Shown: positions 1-11,131, counted from the stretch's first letter. The stretch: DNA of 64,000 nucleotides from Eublepharis macularius (GCF_028583425.1 NC_072801.1:25006001-25070000), one strand, 5' to 3'. A program made the numbers and translations. The notes: generated by a model from the letters alone, not told the origin.

Positions 1-974
1 AACCTTTAAAGCCCTAAACGGACTGGGGCCAGCATACCTGAGGGATCATCTCTCCCTGTATGTACCCTGGAGAACTCTTAGATCAGCAGGAAAACATCTA
101 CTGGTGGTCCCTGGCTCCAGGGAGGCTCGGCTGGCCTTGACTAGGGCCAGGGCCTTTTCAGTCCTGGCCCCAACCTGGTGGAACTCTCTGTTGGAAGATA
201 CCTGGGCCTGCTAAGACCTTACCTCTTTTCAGAGGGCCTGTAAGACAGAGATGTTCTGCCAGGCATTTGGTTGAGGCCAGCCTAAGGTTTCTTTGAGAAT
301 GCCTCCCAACCATTCTCCTGTTGTGTGTGTGGGGGGGGGGGGCTACATGACCATCTGCCCCTTCATATGAGAAGTCACAGTGATAACACCAGAGTAGGCT
401 TGCCATACTCCTGCCAGGGGCTGGGGATCCCCTGCTCCCACCTCCTCCCCCCCACCCCCACTTACCTGGCCTGTGGGGGGTACGCCTCCAGGGTGGCCCC
501 CAGCAGCGCAGCACACCCTGGGTGGTGCGGCGCATTCCCGCACCCTGCCACAATGCGCTCTCACACCCCACAACGGGCCTGTTTCAGGCCGAATTGGGCC
601 CACAGGGGGTGATTCAGCCCTTTGGCAAGCGTGGGAGCACTCCCCGGGCCGCCCTTTGACTCACGTGATGATGTCACTTCGTGGAAGTGATGTCATCAGG
701 CACGCTGGGAGAGTGAAGAAGACTCCAAGGCCAGACCAGGGTAAGTGCCAGGCTCCCACCGGGGGACCAAAGGGGGCTGGCAGACCTACACCAGAGAGGA
801 GAAGAGTTGAGGTGGCTGCCATCTGGGGTTTGATTGTATACATCAATGATTCTGATTTTAATATATTTTAATGAATCCAAATATTCTATTTTTGTATTAT
901 TATACTGTTGTAACCCACCTTGAGCCCGCTTGTGGGGAGGGCGAGCTATAAATTAAATACATAATAATAATAAT
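1..974 (+). mobile_element. L2/CR1-like LINE, 3' end, split by a MITE
   Basis: Bases 1-240 translate in one frame to the C-terminal tail of an L2/CR1-group LINE ORF2 (GLGPAYLRDHL, then LLVVPGSREARLA and RARAFSVLAPTWWNSL), ending at a stop after the CQAFG motif. The same tail, on the other strand, is seen at about 37.0-37.5 kb. The 3' UTR continues at 797-974 with the family's GAGCCCGCTTG...GGGCGAGCTATAAAT end and an (ATA)n tail; the piece between is a hAT MITE (395-788). The element is 5'-truncated by the window edge, so its full length is unknown. The 3' end also matches 49310-49675. Confidence 0.8.
395..788. mobile_element. hAT-type MITE with perfect 8-bp target duplication
   Basis: The element starts TAGGCTTGCC and ends GGCAGACCTA, imperfect terminal inverted repeats. 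It is flanked by the direct repeat CACCAGAG (387-394 and 789-796), the 8-bp target duplication typical of hAT transposons. It is GC-rich, has a central hairpin (around 668-700, GTGATGATGTCAC...GTGATGTCATCA) and no coding capacity. It sits inside the 3' UTR of the surrounding LINE and is therefore younger than it. A related sequence in opposite orientation lies at 29389-29743. Confidence 0.75.
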
Positions 975-1800
975 CTTGTTCTTAGCCTGGAAAAACCACA
1001 CCCCTAGCCAAGATTCACTGTCCGGCCTCCACTAGTCTTGGTATCCACTCACAACAATCCTCAGGGCCAGAGACTAGTTCAAAACACACCTGACTGGCAG
1101 TTGGAACTCTCCCCCTATTTTTGGCAAGTTTTTTTCCACCCTCTGTTGGAATCTATCTGCACATTGCAGAGGAACACAGACTTTGCATCAGGCCGTGTAG
1201 GAAGGCTGACCTGACTCAATTAGCCAAGGTATATGGGTATCGATTGGTGCTTGATGTAAATCACTCCTGCCTCTTAATGGCATGGTACACCAGTGCTTCA
1301 CCACCCCCTCTGGGTTGCTCATAATTTTCAGCCAATGTTGCCCAAATTGTTTCATAAACACAAGCTACAAATTGGTGTATAATACAGCTCATGTCTCCTG
1401 GTAGTTCCTAAGCCTTACGTGGCCTTGCACAAGAAATTAACTAATATAACATTGCTTTTTATTTTTCAAAAGCATCAACAGGCTCTATTTTCTTCCCCTT
1501 CCCTTCTCTGCATTTTTGAAGCACACACATACCAGCAAAATGCCCATCCTAAGAATGGGGAGAGGGAGTGATGGCGGGGAGATACAGTTTCTAGGAAGTG
1601 TCTCAGTGCATTCTGTGCAGAGGCATATTGTGACTTCTCTAGAGGAGGCCAGGAAAGCGTGGGAGACACTGCTGTGAGGACACTCCATTGTCCATGCAAA
1701 TGCCTGTCAAACTGTGCGGTTCGTAGAATCACCACCAGGTACAAGCTGCCAAAATCGCATCCTAGAGGACTCGTGCCAGATTCTTAAGGTGTGGCCATGG
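975..1800. other. No gene or repeat recognised
   Basis: I see no convincing coding region, RNA gene or recognisable repeat here. The open frames present are short and lack any familiar motif. Confidence 0.5.
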
Positions 1801-1810
1801 TTTTGGTGGA

Positions 1811-2106
1811 CAAGAGCCCCGTGGCGCAGAGTGGTAAGCGGCAGTAGTGCAGCCCAAGCTCTGCTCACGACCTGAGTTTGATCCCCGCGAAAGCCGGGTT
1901 TGGACAGCCGGCTCAAGGTTGACTCAGCCTTCCATCCTTCTGAAGTGGGTAAATGAGTACCCAGTTTCCTGGGGGTAAAGTGTAGATGATTGGGAAAGGC
2001 AATGGCAAACCACCCCGTAAAAAGTCTGCCAAGAAAACGTCGTGATGCAACGTCTCCCCATGGGTCAGTAATGACTTGGTGCTTGCACAGGGGACTACCT
2101 TTATAT
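1811..2106 (+). mobile_element. Sauria SINE (tRNA-derived)
   Basis: The head GAGCCCCGTGGCGCAGAGTGG carries the A box and GACCTGAGTTTGATCCC the B box of the internal RNA polymerase III promoter. The body GGCTCAAGGTTGACTCAGCC and the tail GGTCAGTAATGACTTGG...GACTACCTTTA are those of the squamate Sauria SINE, whose 3' end is related to Bov-B LINEs. The flanking direct repeat TTTTGGTGGA (1801-1810, 2107-2116) marks the target duplication, so this is a full-length insertion. Confidence 0.9.
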
Positions 2107-2116
2107 TTTTGGTGGA

Positions 2117-4284
2117 AGAAGCCAAGTCTACCAATTGGTGGATACTTGTATGGCCTGCCTGCCCCTTGTGAGCCTAGTCTAGCTTACATTTTGTGCAAAT
2201 TCTGTTTAGGTTGGAATATGGTGCCCCCCTCGCTTTTGGACTCTTCATTGGCTTTGGGCTCTGAAGTGGAAAGAATTCCCTGATCAGGTGTCTGGAGATT
2301 TCCCATGGCTTGCTAACCCCACAAATGTGAGATCTGCAGATGGTAAGGGTGGCAGAAAGGGACAAACAAACATTTGGAGCACCAGGCATGAAAAAGAGCA
2401 TCCAATCCTTTTTAAAATAAACGTGTGGGACTGTTTTCTAGAACCTCGCATTAGTCTTCTAAGAACGGAAGAAAATGACCAATGTGGTCTTGAAAAACGT
2501 GGCTGAATCAGGAGACTGATTCAGTTTAACAGATGCTGCTTGCTGTCCTCCAAAATCGTATTCATTTCCCTCCATGCTAGGAACATTGAGGACTAGAAAC
2601 TGGCCTTTCTCTTATACAATTTTCAGACTATCATCACGGACCAGATTTACAGTGAGGTTTGGCTTCCAATTGGCAAAAGGTGACAGCTTAGGAAGGAGTT
2701 ATGAAGGGAAGGCACGTAGATCTGTGATTGCAAACGCTTGCAAACTCAAAGATATTGCCAAGAAGAATGTTTGGTACCCCAAGGGTCCCCTGCAGTCACA
2801 CCAAAGAATATTAAAATCCTCCATCTTCCTTTTAGCCAATGGAGGAAAGGGATACTCAGAGTATCAAAGCAGCATTTGGGAAATGAAAATACTGCAATTG
2901 AGAGCTCTTGGAGGGAGAAGGGGGGAAGCTTGTGCATTAAACGGGTTCTGTGCTAATCTCTGCTGTGAGCTCTGTCTGCCCAGTGGGATGCAGAAGAAGC
3001 ACGAGAGAGAAGACATTTGCCCTGTATATTACTATGCAAGTTTTATCTTTTATTGGAAAATAGCATCTCGCTCCTGTGTGACTGAGTTCCCTAAGATCGA
3101 GTTGGTACTTTGCATTCCTAGCAACTTCCTTCTTTTTTTTTCATGCCTTGATTCTCTTTTAATGAACCTTTTGATTAAATAAAAATGACACAAACCAATT
3201 TTTAATATGCAGAAGATCTAGAGAGAGAGAGAGAGAGAGAGAGAGGAGGAAGGAGAAAGGGGGAAAAAGCTGTGGAGGAAATCAATCAAATATTATGTAC
3301 TCAGTTGAAACAGACCAGAGGAAAGGAATAGAGAAGGAAGTCTCTGATGAGAAGAGAATCTCCCAATGGGATTTTCAAAAGCTTTTTGCGTCAGAAGTTT
3401 CGCTGCCGTTTTCCAAGCTTGCACTGAGAGGTATCTGTATTCTGGACCAGGAAGGCCAGAAGAAACGGCATTGACATCCTGATAAGCATATGGTCGGCAG
3501 CAGGCATCCTGCATTGACAAGAAGAAACTGCATTGACGTCCTGATAAGCATATGGGGGTCGGTGGCACGACAGCACCTTAATCTTGCCTGTTCTTTCCTT
3601 GTTCAACCTGCCCATCTTGGTGAGATTCCAAGAGTCTGAAGGGCTGTGATTGATGGCCATTTTCATACGGTATAGACTGACCCTCTCAATTCAGCTTGGC
3701 CAAGAATCAGCCAAGAACAAGAAGGAATCACATCTCAGAGGCTGGAGCGGAATCTGATTGTGGGTTTCACTTTGACTTGTACATACTGGGCTAGGTGCTG
3801 TTGGAGGTCTACCCCACCACAAGAAGTGTCACAAATTGGTGCCATGTGCTGAATGTTCCAGTTTGCCGCTCCATATCGGCATCTGAAATGTCGGGTTCTA
3901 AAAAGCTGTCGTTTGAATGCAGAAGTTTGTAACAAAATTTGCAAAGCGAGAGTTTTAGACCACACCTGGGTTACAAGCTCTACTTTGCTTGTGGTGTGTA
4001 GCTCCAGGGGGACTCAAACTAGCAGATGTTGATTATAGAAGGCCGCCAAGTGCTGAATGCCATTGCATGTCATCTATCAAATACTGCCGAATCCTAAACA
4101 CGTTTGCTCATCAGCTTATAAAGATTGCAAGGCATTGCACGTATATGTCAGATTTCATAGAATGGCAAATGCACATATCTAAGTTTCCAAAAGGATATGA
4201 ATGTGTGTGTCCATATACATACACATGCATATATATATTTATAAAAAGAATCTGGATTATAAACTGTCCAAGGCAATCTGGATA
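2117..4284. other. No gene recognised; minor simple repeats
   Basis: Holds a (GA)n run at about 3221-3244 and a local imperfect duplication of about 75 bp (roughly 3460-3485 against 3527-3555; shared core GCATTGACRTCCTGATAAGC). An open frame of about 200 codons at 2574-3182 has no recognisable domain and a composition like translated noncoding DNA; I do not call it a gene. Confidence 0.5.
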
Positions 4285-5400
4285 AGGACTCTGGCTGAGC
4301 GGTAGAGCTTCTGCTTTGCATGCAGAAGTTCCTAGGTTCAATCCTTGGCATCTCCAGTTAAAAAGGACCAGGCAGTATGGTAGCAGTCAGACCCCCTCTT
4401 CACACTGTAAGGGCAGTTTATGGATATGGAATATCATAAATCTCTTGCCATAAGTCCTAGGCACTGCCTACCCTAAGGCAGAGCAGATGCCAGCTGGCCT
4501 GGAGACTGAAAAGTTACCAGGATAGGAGTCACAGAGGAGGGATGACTGACTGATGGCCCCCATGCCCCAAAGAGAAGCAGAGATAATGAGGCTTCCTGAG
4601 AAACTCTCTGCCTAATCTCATCAACACCTTCCTTTACCTCCCCTCACCCACTTATCCTAATCAAAGCTATTCAGCATATCTCATAGCCTTCCTGTCCAGT
4701 ACTTACCAGGACCATCAAGCAATATTTTTACCTATAGTCCATCCCAGATAGTCATATCAAACCTTTCCCAAGCCATTAAAGTATTGTTTTGGGGAGCAAG
4801 ATGTCAGCATTGTCCCAGGGCCTGTTTTGCCCTATAGTTGGGCTTCCCAGCCAAGTGTTCAGTGTGTGCATGTTCTGGGTCCATACACCCACCCTCAAGT
4901 TCTCTTGACCTTCTCTCTTTCTCTCTTCTCTGTGGAATGCTGGTCATTTTGCTGCTGCTACCACGGGACCCCCCCACACACACATTTCTTCAGTACTAGT
5001 AATTATCACCCTACCTCAAATTACTCTCTTCCATTTCCTCTCTGTTTTCTTAGTTAGCCTTGTATGTGTGCTGTGTGTATTTGTGTTATTGCCCTTTTTA
5101 TTTCTTTTAATAAAAAACCCCTTTCCTGTTGAACATCTGCCTGATTTATTTGAGAGTTCTCGAAGGGAATAGTCCCTATAAACATTGGTGGAGATTCCGA
5201 GTTACCCCTTCTTGTTTGTCTCCTTTAATGCTAATTCCCCCAATCAATTAAGGTCATCCTATTTAGGTAACAAGTAGGTGATGTGAAAGACCTCTGCCTG
5301 AGCCCCCGGAGAGCAGCTGCCAGTCTGAATAGACAAGACTGACCTTGATGGACTGATGCTCTGATTCAGTATAAGACAGGTTCATGTATTCATATGCACA
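4285..5400 (+). mobile_element. tRNA-derived SINE split by a solo LTR
   Basis: The 5' part (4285-4377) has an A box (TGGCTGAGCGGTAGAG) and B box (GGTTCAATCCTTGG), then TGGCATCTCCAGTTAAAAAG. The 3' part resumes at 5273-5400 with GTAGGTGATGTGAAAGACC...GACCTTGATGGAC...TTCATGTATTC. The same SINE family occurs uninterrupted at 11298-11510 and 15045-15230, and on the minus strand at 17010-17190, 61968-62162 and 62745-62945, which shows what belongs to the SINE and what was inserted. Confidence 0.8.
4378..5272 (+). mobile_element. Solo LTR (endogenous retrovirus/LTR element fossil)
   Basis: An 895-bp block inserted cleanly into a SINE. It begins TGGTAG and ends GGTAACA (TG...CA termini) and is flanked by the 4-bp duplication AGTA (4374-4377, 5273-5276). 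An AATAAA polyadenylation signal lies near 5109. No internal retroviral genes are present, as expected for a solo LTR left by recombination between LTRs. The family was not identified. It is younger than the SINE it interrupts. Confidence 0.7.
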
Positions 5401-5529
5401 TGTTTTCAGTCTGGAGAATTTATGATGCCACAATGCATGCAGAAGAATTTATGGAAGCAAGCACGTAAGGACTCTGTAGCTCACAGTGAGAACTTCCAAG
5501 TTGAACAAAAGCAATCCTAAAACAGGTCT

Positions 5530-5655
5530 ACTCAAGCCTATTCAATGGGGCTTACGCCCAGGAAAGTGTTCTTGGGATTACACCTGTAAAGCTACAATCC
5601 TACACTCACCTACCTGGGAGCAAGGCCCATTAAATAAAGTTGAGTTTACTTTCAA
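5530..5655. repeat. Short dispersed-repeat fragment
   Basis: The motif TTCAATGGGGCTTACGCCC followed by AGTGTTCTTGGGATTA resembles a retroelement-tail fragment that recurs here at about 48222-48290, 53195-53265, 54785-54840 and 58960-59085 (variants of AAGTAAGTCCCAGTGAATT). The class is not assigned. Confidence 0.4.
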
Positions 5656-5666
5656 GTAAGCAAGAC

Positions 5667-5997
5667 CAGGGCTTTTTTCTGGGAAAAGAGGTGGTGGAAC
5701 TCAGTGGTGGAACTCAGGACTGCACAATGACATCACTTTGGGTCAGCTGGAACAAGGGGGGAGTTTTTTTAAATTTAACTTGCCCTCGGCGGAAATGGTC
5801 GCATGGCTGGTGGCCCCGCCCCCTGATCTCCAGACAGAGGGGAGTTTAGATTGCCCTCCGCGCAGTTCCAGCGGCACAGAGGGCAATCTAAACTCCTCTC
5901 TTTCTGGAGATCAGGGGGCAGGGCCACCGGCCGTGTGACCATTTTCAAGAGGTGACGGAACTCTGTTCCACCACGTTCCTGCTGAAAAAAAGCCCCA
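5667..5997. mobile_element. Palindromic hAT MITE, copy A
   Basis: Starts CAGGGCTTTTTTCTGGG and ends GAAAAAAAGCCCC as inverted termini. The interior is palindromic: GGTGGCCCCGCCCCCTGATC around 5810 is mirrored at about 5905-5935. Flanks are AGCAAGAC (5659-5666) and AGCATGAC (5998-6005), an 8-bp target duplication with one mismatch. Copies B (9840-10013) and C (52048-52314) belong to the same family. It is noncoding. Confidence 0.8.
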
Positions 5998-6005
5998 AGC
6001 ATGAC

Positions 6006-6600
6006 TAAGATTATATTTTCTCATTTTTCAATGCCTTGCCTTCTAATTCTTGCAGTCTAATTTTTGTGCTGTATATGGTACATCTTGCAGTTTTATTGCA
6101 CTGTTTATTTTGAAATCTGTCTTGAGTCTCAGCAAGAAAGGCAGACTACAAAAAAAATAAGATGGCATAATGAGGCTGGGAAGGTAGCCTGGTGATTTTC
6201 CTGAAATTGTGTATGTCCAGCCCACAAAAAACCTCTTCTGAAACACAATAGGGGTGTGCGGTAACCGTCCCCCTGATTGTCGGTCAGCATGAAGATTCTG
6301 GAATGCACCCCCTCATCCAAGCCACAACTTAAAAGGACATCAAAATAAGTCATCAGAGGAGGCAATTCTATTTGTGTAGGTATGTTATGATATATGTAGG
6401 CGATACGTAACTGGTTGTTCATTCCAAGAGACCCTTTTTTCCAGATGGCCGTCAGCCAACTCTTCAACGTGAGGTTGGGTTCTTGTTTGCTGCACCCTAC
6501 TTTTTTAGAGGCCCTGGGCACAACCTGGGATCTTTTATCCTCAAGACGGGGGAGAAGCATATAAAACAACTCCCCTTCAACTGCTGTCGAAGCTAAGTGG
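6006..6600. other. No gene or repeat recognised
   Basis: No known coding motif is seen. A 146-codon minus-strand open frame crosses this stretch but shows no domain I recognise. Confidence 0.45.
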
Positions 6601-6609
6601 GGAGAAAGG

Positions 6610-6984
6610 CAGGGCTCATTTCGAGGGGGAACGCACCAGAATGCAGTTCCAGCAGTTCCCCAAAGAGGTCACATGTCAGGTGGCCCTGCCCACCTGACTC
6701 TTGGCCATTTTGGGCCCATTTCAGCCTGGATTGGGGCCGAATCCTGACCATTTGGGGCTCCTTTTTGGCCATTTTCAGCCCCTTTTTGCCATTTCGGGCC
6801 CATTTTTGGCCCTGAATGGCCAGGATTCGGTCCAAAACAGCCAGGATAGGTGATGTCAGGGGGTGTGGTATATGCAAATCAGTTATGCTAATGACACATT
6901 TCTGGTGATGCCAAGGGGCATGGCATATGCTAATGAGTTATGCCAATGAGTTCCTCCAGCTCTTTTTCTATGAAATGACCCCTG
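6610..6984. mobile_element. hAT-type MITE with perfect 8-bp target duplication
   Basis: Starts CAGGGCTCATTTC and ends GAAATGACCCCTG (inverted termini of about 13 bp, one mismatch). The direct flanking repeat is GAGAAAGG (6602-6609 and 6985-6992). The interior is rich in GGCCATTTTGGG-like repeats and carries two ATGCTAATGA-like motifs. No open frame is of interest. Its termini begin CAGGG like the 5667 family, so both may have depended on related transposases (inference). Confidence 0.8.
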
Positions 6985-7109
6985 GAGAAAGGTATGCCTG
7001 AACATCCCAAATGCATCCCAAGGTTCTGACCGCCCCTTTGATTTATTGATCATCCCCACCCTCCTGGGGTGTGTCTATGCTCCTGATATGAATCAGTGCT
7101 CCGTATTCA

Positions 7110-7315
7110 GCTAGACAGCCATGTTGGTCTGCCGTAGAAAAGCAGGATTCGAGTCCAGTAGCGACCTGAAGACCAATAAGATTTCCAGGGTCTAAGCTTT
7201 CGCATGCCAAAGCTCCCTTTGTTCCCCCTTGTGTCTGACAAAAGGAGCTTCGATGCTCAAAAGTTATACCTTAGAAATCTTGTTGGTCTTTCAGGTGCTA
7301 CCGGACTCTAATCTT
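7110..7315. mobile_element. Foldback (palindromic) repeat
   Basis: The two arms are inverted copies: GACCAATAAGATTTCCAGGG at about 7167 pairs with AAATCTTGTTGGTC at about 7279, and TCGAGTCCAGTAGC pairs with GCTACCGGACTC. The flanks GCTCCGTATTCA (7098-7109) and GCTCTGTATTCA (7316-7327) match at 11 of 12 positions, a long target duplication. Family members lie at 14827-15030, 18607-18758, 50193-50411 and 59385-59580. Confidence 0.7.
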
Positions 7316-7327
7316 GCTCTGTATTCA

Positions 7328-8695
7328 TTCATTTGCCTGGTAGTGCATTGCCATCTATTTTTCAGGCTCCATCTGCCACAGTTGTTTTCCCTCCCTGGAG
7401 GCTACCTGTCAAAGAGACCTTCACTGGGACCCTTCATCTGAAGTTTCCTGACACAGACGCCACGTCTAAAGTCCCCCCAAGGAGCTCCAGGTGGGGCGCT
7501 GTTTCCCTGAGGGTAAAACGTGACAGTCTTTTTGCTTCTTTGAGAACACAGGCCTTGCCCGAAGGATCCATACTGCGCCCTTTGGAGGACTCGGCGGTGC
7601 TCTTTCCCCAGCGACTCCTGGCCAAGATCTACACACCGTTCCCCAGAGAGTTGTGTTTCCCAAGGGGACCCCCTTTCACACATCTGTCTAAGAAACATAA
7701 CAAGGGGGAAAGCCGAATGCGTTGGCTGGTTCTTTGGGCACAGAAGAACAGTCTGGTTGGATCGATAGAAAAAAGGGCCCGTCTATTTTTTTCCATAAAG
7801 AAGAAAAGTTGATGACAAAAAGGTGCCTTGCGGCATCCTCTTTCATGGAAAACTAGAGATGACTCAGAACGGGAGACGACTGTATTCATGAACGAGACTC
7901 TTAAAGCCGAGCAGCACGTTACGCTGGAGGTTTCTGGGTGGGGCTTTTGAATCCTAAAATCAGCAGCCAGATGTCGAGGGAGGGGCATTTCAGATTGGCC
8001 CACTGTGGGCAAGGCAGGATTTAGCTCTGCCCCCCTCCCCTATTTTTCTGATCAAAGCTGCCACCCAGGCTGAAATTAACACCTCCCCACCCTTGAAGAA
8101 AAACAAAGCCAGCGAGACTTTCTTTTGCTAGTAGGTCTAATTGTAGTTGGGGTGGGTGGGTTTTGATTGAAAAAGGTAAATCCCTTCTCCTGTTTAGTAC
8201 TACTGATGCCTACCAAACATACCTCTGAGAGTGTAGATTGCCCCACTGGACCCTTCCCAGATGTCTTTCAAGCATTGGCACGTAGCTGGAGGCTTTCTTT
8301 CAGATACTCTGGGCCCAAGCCATTTAGGTACACAAAGGTCTGTTGCCGTTCTGTCCCCTCCTTTTCTCCTGCCAGTCATAGTCAGTTTTCACCTCCCTTA
8401 ACACTTTCCTCCATTCATGCCTTCATTTTATGGACATCAGTACCTCGTTAATGGTCAGGAACAGAGGGAAGTTCTCTTCCTCTGTTTCCGTCAGAACCCT
8501 GGAAGATAAAGAATACACAATACAAAACCCATATGGTGTCCACTCTTCTCATACATCCTATCTCAGACACAGTACTCTGTGTGAAAAGCAGAGTTGTGGG
8601 TAATTTTAAGGATGCTCAAATGCCCCCTGGCTCAGCTCATACCTTGCCTGCTTGACACAACCCTTTGACAGGTTGCTTGGCAGCTCCCATGTCTC
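7328..8695. other. No gene recognised
   Basis: A relatively GC-balanced stretch with a 159-codon plus-strand open frame (7333-7812) overlapped by minus-strand frames. None has a recognisable domain, start context or splice pattern that I can support. Confidence 0.4.
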
Positions 8696-8699
8696 CTAA

Positions 8700-8895
8700 A
8701 AGGATGTGGAATGGTATGTTTTAGCCCGATCTTGTCCGATCTTGGAAGCTAACCAGGGCCGGTACTTTGATGGGGGACTACCAAGGAAGACTCTGCAGAG
8801 GAAGGCCATGGCAAACCACCTCTGCTCCTCACTTACCTTGAAAGCCCCTTGCTGGGGTCACCATAGGTCAGTTGGATTTGATAGATGCCTAGCCC
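8700..8895 (+). mobile_element. 5S rRNA-derived SINE (5S-Sauria type)
   Basis: GCCCGATCTTGTCCGATCTT followed by GGAAGCTAACCAGGG and ACTTTGATGGGGGACTACC is a diverged copy of the 5S rRNA internal region, including the polymerase III control boxes. It is followed by a non-5S body and tail (GGCCATGGCAAACCACCTCTG ... CACCATAGGTCAGTTGGATT). It is therefore a SINE and not a 5S rRNA gene. A minus-strand copy lies at about 13405-13615. Confidence 0.85.
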
Positions 8896-8989
8896 CTACC
8901 CTACAGACCCTCCCCCTTGATTTGTGACATTAAGGCATAGGAAGTGTTAAGTGTGAGAGACTGAAGGGTCTCAGCTAGGCATACCTTCT

Positions 8990-9008
8990 GTGTGTGTGTG
9001 TGTGTGTG
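8990..9008. repeat. (TG)n microsatellite
   Basis: An uninterrupted TG dinucleotide run of about nine units. The surrounding 8910-9620 holds no other feature I recognise. Confidence 0.8.
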
Positions 9009-9623
9009 AGTGCATGTAAGTGAAAAAGTAAGATAATTGGGTCCAGTGGAAATCGCAAATTTCCAGTGATAGAAGAGCTCTCTTTGAGGGCTGCTTTCAC
9101 ACACATAAGTTATCAAACGATGTCGCAGCTGCCTAGCAATGACCACTCGTGTGCAAATGGAGGCTTGCTAGGGCAAGACTGGAGAATGTCTGCTTTAATC
9201 AAGCAGTGATGTTGCCTGGGTCGCAAAAGAGAAAACCGCAAGCACCAGCCTACATAGACAGAGATGAAAATCCAAAAAATGCCTCTTGAAAAAGAACGCC
9301 GATCCCCGGCGCAAGCCTCCAGCCACCTTCTGATGCATTGTTGGGTGGGGAAAGCATATTTCACGGTGTGCAACCGTGACAGTGTTTTCGGAGGGAGGCC
9401 AAACACGGGGGACCATTTCTCATGCCTTGAAAGTTAATGACTGATCCTCGGCGCAGGCTTACAATTTAATTGAAAAATGGCGGGCGGGAGCAGGTACGAT
9501 GATGAATGCTGTCATTAATCACCAGGATGCCGCACGGTGGCACCACCCAGGACTGTGGATAATAGTCCTCAGTGCTGTCATTGAGAGACCATCCAATAAA
9601 CCCAGATGCTGGTGGATTTATTT

Positions 9624-9690
9624 GGAAGGAAGGAAGGAAGGAAGGAAGGAAGGAAGGAAGGAAGGAAGGAAGGAAGGAAGGAAGGAAGGA

Positions 9691-9721
<31 letters not shown>

Positions 9722-9741
9722 CAAGCAGGCAAGCAGGCAGG
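9624..9741. repeat. Compound (GGAA)n-(GGCA)n microsatellite
   Basis: About 17 GGAA units (9624-9691) pass directly into about 12 GGCA units (two carrying an A change), in the same 4-bp phase. The long frames reading Glu-Gly-Arg-Lys or Cys-Leu-Pro-Ala repeats across it are by-products of the period. Confidence 0.95.
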
Positions 9742-9755
9742 CCATGCCTGCAGGA

Positions 9756-9830
9756 TTGCACCAGTTGTCCATCTAGTTCAGCATCCTTTTTCTCACAGTG
9801 GCCAATCAGTTGACCAAGAATAATAATCAT
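9756..9830 (+). repeat. Dispersed repeat fragment (same family as 20500-21210)
   Basis: CACCAGTTGTCCATCTAGTT and CAGCATCCTTTTTCTCACAG, then GTGGCCAATCAG, match the start of a dispersed squamate repeat seen again at about 20530-20560. The class is not assigned. Confidence 0.5.
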
Positions 9831-9839
9831 AACAACCAC

Positions 9840-10013
9840 CAGGGGTTTTTTCAGCTGGAAAGCGGTGGAACGGAGTTCCGGAACCTCTTGAAAATGGTCA
9901 CATGGCTGGTGGCCCCGCCCCCTGATCTCCAGACAGAGGGGAGTTGAGATTGCCCTCCATGCCGCGCAACCCTCTGAGTTCCACCACCTCTTTTCCCAGA
10001 AAAAAAAGCCCTG
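9840..10013. mobile_element. Palindromic hAT MITE, copy B (internally deleted)
   Basis: Starts CAGGGGTTTTTTCAGC and ends AAAAAAAGCCCTG. Flanks ACAACCAC (9832-9839) and ACAACAAC (10014-10021) form an 8-bp duplication with one mismatch. It shares the ATGGTCACATGGCTGGTGGC and TGATCTCCAGACAGAGGGG segments with copy A but is about half as long, having lost most of one arm. A (CAA)n run follows at 10014-10039. Confidence 0.75.
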
Positions 10014-10039
10014 ACAACAACAACAACAACAACAACAAC

Positions 10040-10690
10040 TTATGCAGGGTGTCACATACACTGGGTTGAATATAGACTAATTTTGTCAGTGACAGAATAA
10101 AATCCCCTCCACACACACACACCCCGCAACAGCATGGCTCATTGACCTCTAAAAAATGCTGTTTTTGGAGGGCAGGGGACCTGAGGCACAAACAGGGGGT
10201 ACCTGAAGACAGAATTGGGGGAAAATGCCAATTTAGTCTGGTTCCAACCCCAGGTGGTTATATGCCCTTCCATGAGCAGAAGATTCCTGAGTGCTGAAAG
10301 ATACCCTCTGTGAGTGGATGTAACCTACTACCTTCATAATCCTTACAAACTCTGTAAACTAGATTAGAATGTATGTATCTACTAAGGTTCTTACGTATTG
10401 TTTCCCAGTTGTAGCTCCCAATGCTGCTTGCAAAATAAACAAATAAAAATAAAACAAGACTGTACGCTAGTCCTAAAACAACACAATCTAAAAACGATAA
10501 AATCCAGCCACCCGCAACATGAACCAATCAAACCGTATGCTATGCAAATGCCACCAGAAACGCTCTAGGAGCATCAGCTCCATTTATTTACCCAGAAACA
10601 TTCCCAACTTAGATAAAGCCTTTTAAAATAAAATCAGAGAAACAGTCGGATGCATTTCAGAACACAAAGTCCTCTGTTTGTCTAACTAGT
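10040..10690. other. No gene recognised
   Basis: Noncoding sequence with a short CA-rich stretch near 10113. Nothing else is recognised. Confidence 0.45.
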
Positions 10691-10694
10691 ACAT

Positions 10695-10895
10695 TTTTAG
10701 CCCACCCTTTGTCCAAGGAGTTTGAGGAGGCATACCAGGGTTCTCCTCTCCTCGTTTTATCCTTACAAAGGCCCTGCAAGGTAGGTCAGGCAGAATTAAA
10801 ATGACTGGTTCAAGATCTAGCAAACATCACAGTGGAATGGGGATTTGACCCCAAGGCTCCCAAATCTATAGTGCTACCTTCTAACCACTATAGCA
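10695..10895 (-). mobile_element. tRNA-derived SINE with L2-like body
   Basis: Read on the minus strand, this has the B-box-like GGGGTCAAATCCCC, then a body including CTTGCAGGGCCTTTGTAAGG. The same family is seen in forward orientation at 59097-59336 and inverted at 56040-56235 and 57195-57425. The copy is old and diverged. Confidence 0.6.
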
Positions 10896-11131
10896 CATTT
10901 GGAGCAATAATGGTATCATTCTCTTGCACCGAATCCCTACATTTCAATAGAATGCCCTGCTCTGTTTTGTGTAGTTGTGTTGAGCAGGGACCATACCGCA
11001 GGCACCACAATGTCTGCTGAGCCACCAGCCCCTGTGCTCCGACTATTTCTGCCTACTGTTTCTCTTTGCAAGTTGCACAAGAAACCACGTGCCATCATCT
11101 CAAGCAGACTTCTGGGAGAGGCAGTTGCCAT

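Noticed and set aside
2574-3182. 202-codon open frame as a gene
   Set aside because: No recognisable domain, no splice or promoter context, and composition like translated noncoding DNA.
8700-8800. 5S rRNA gene
   Set aside because: Diverged from 5S rRNA, truncated, and fused to a SINE tail; a second copy elsewhere has the same tail.
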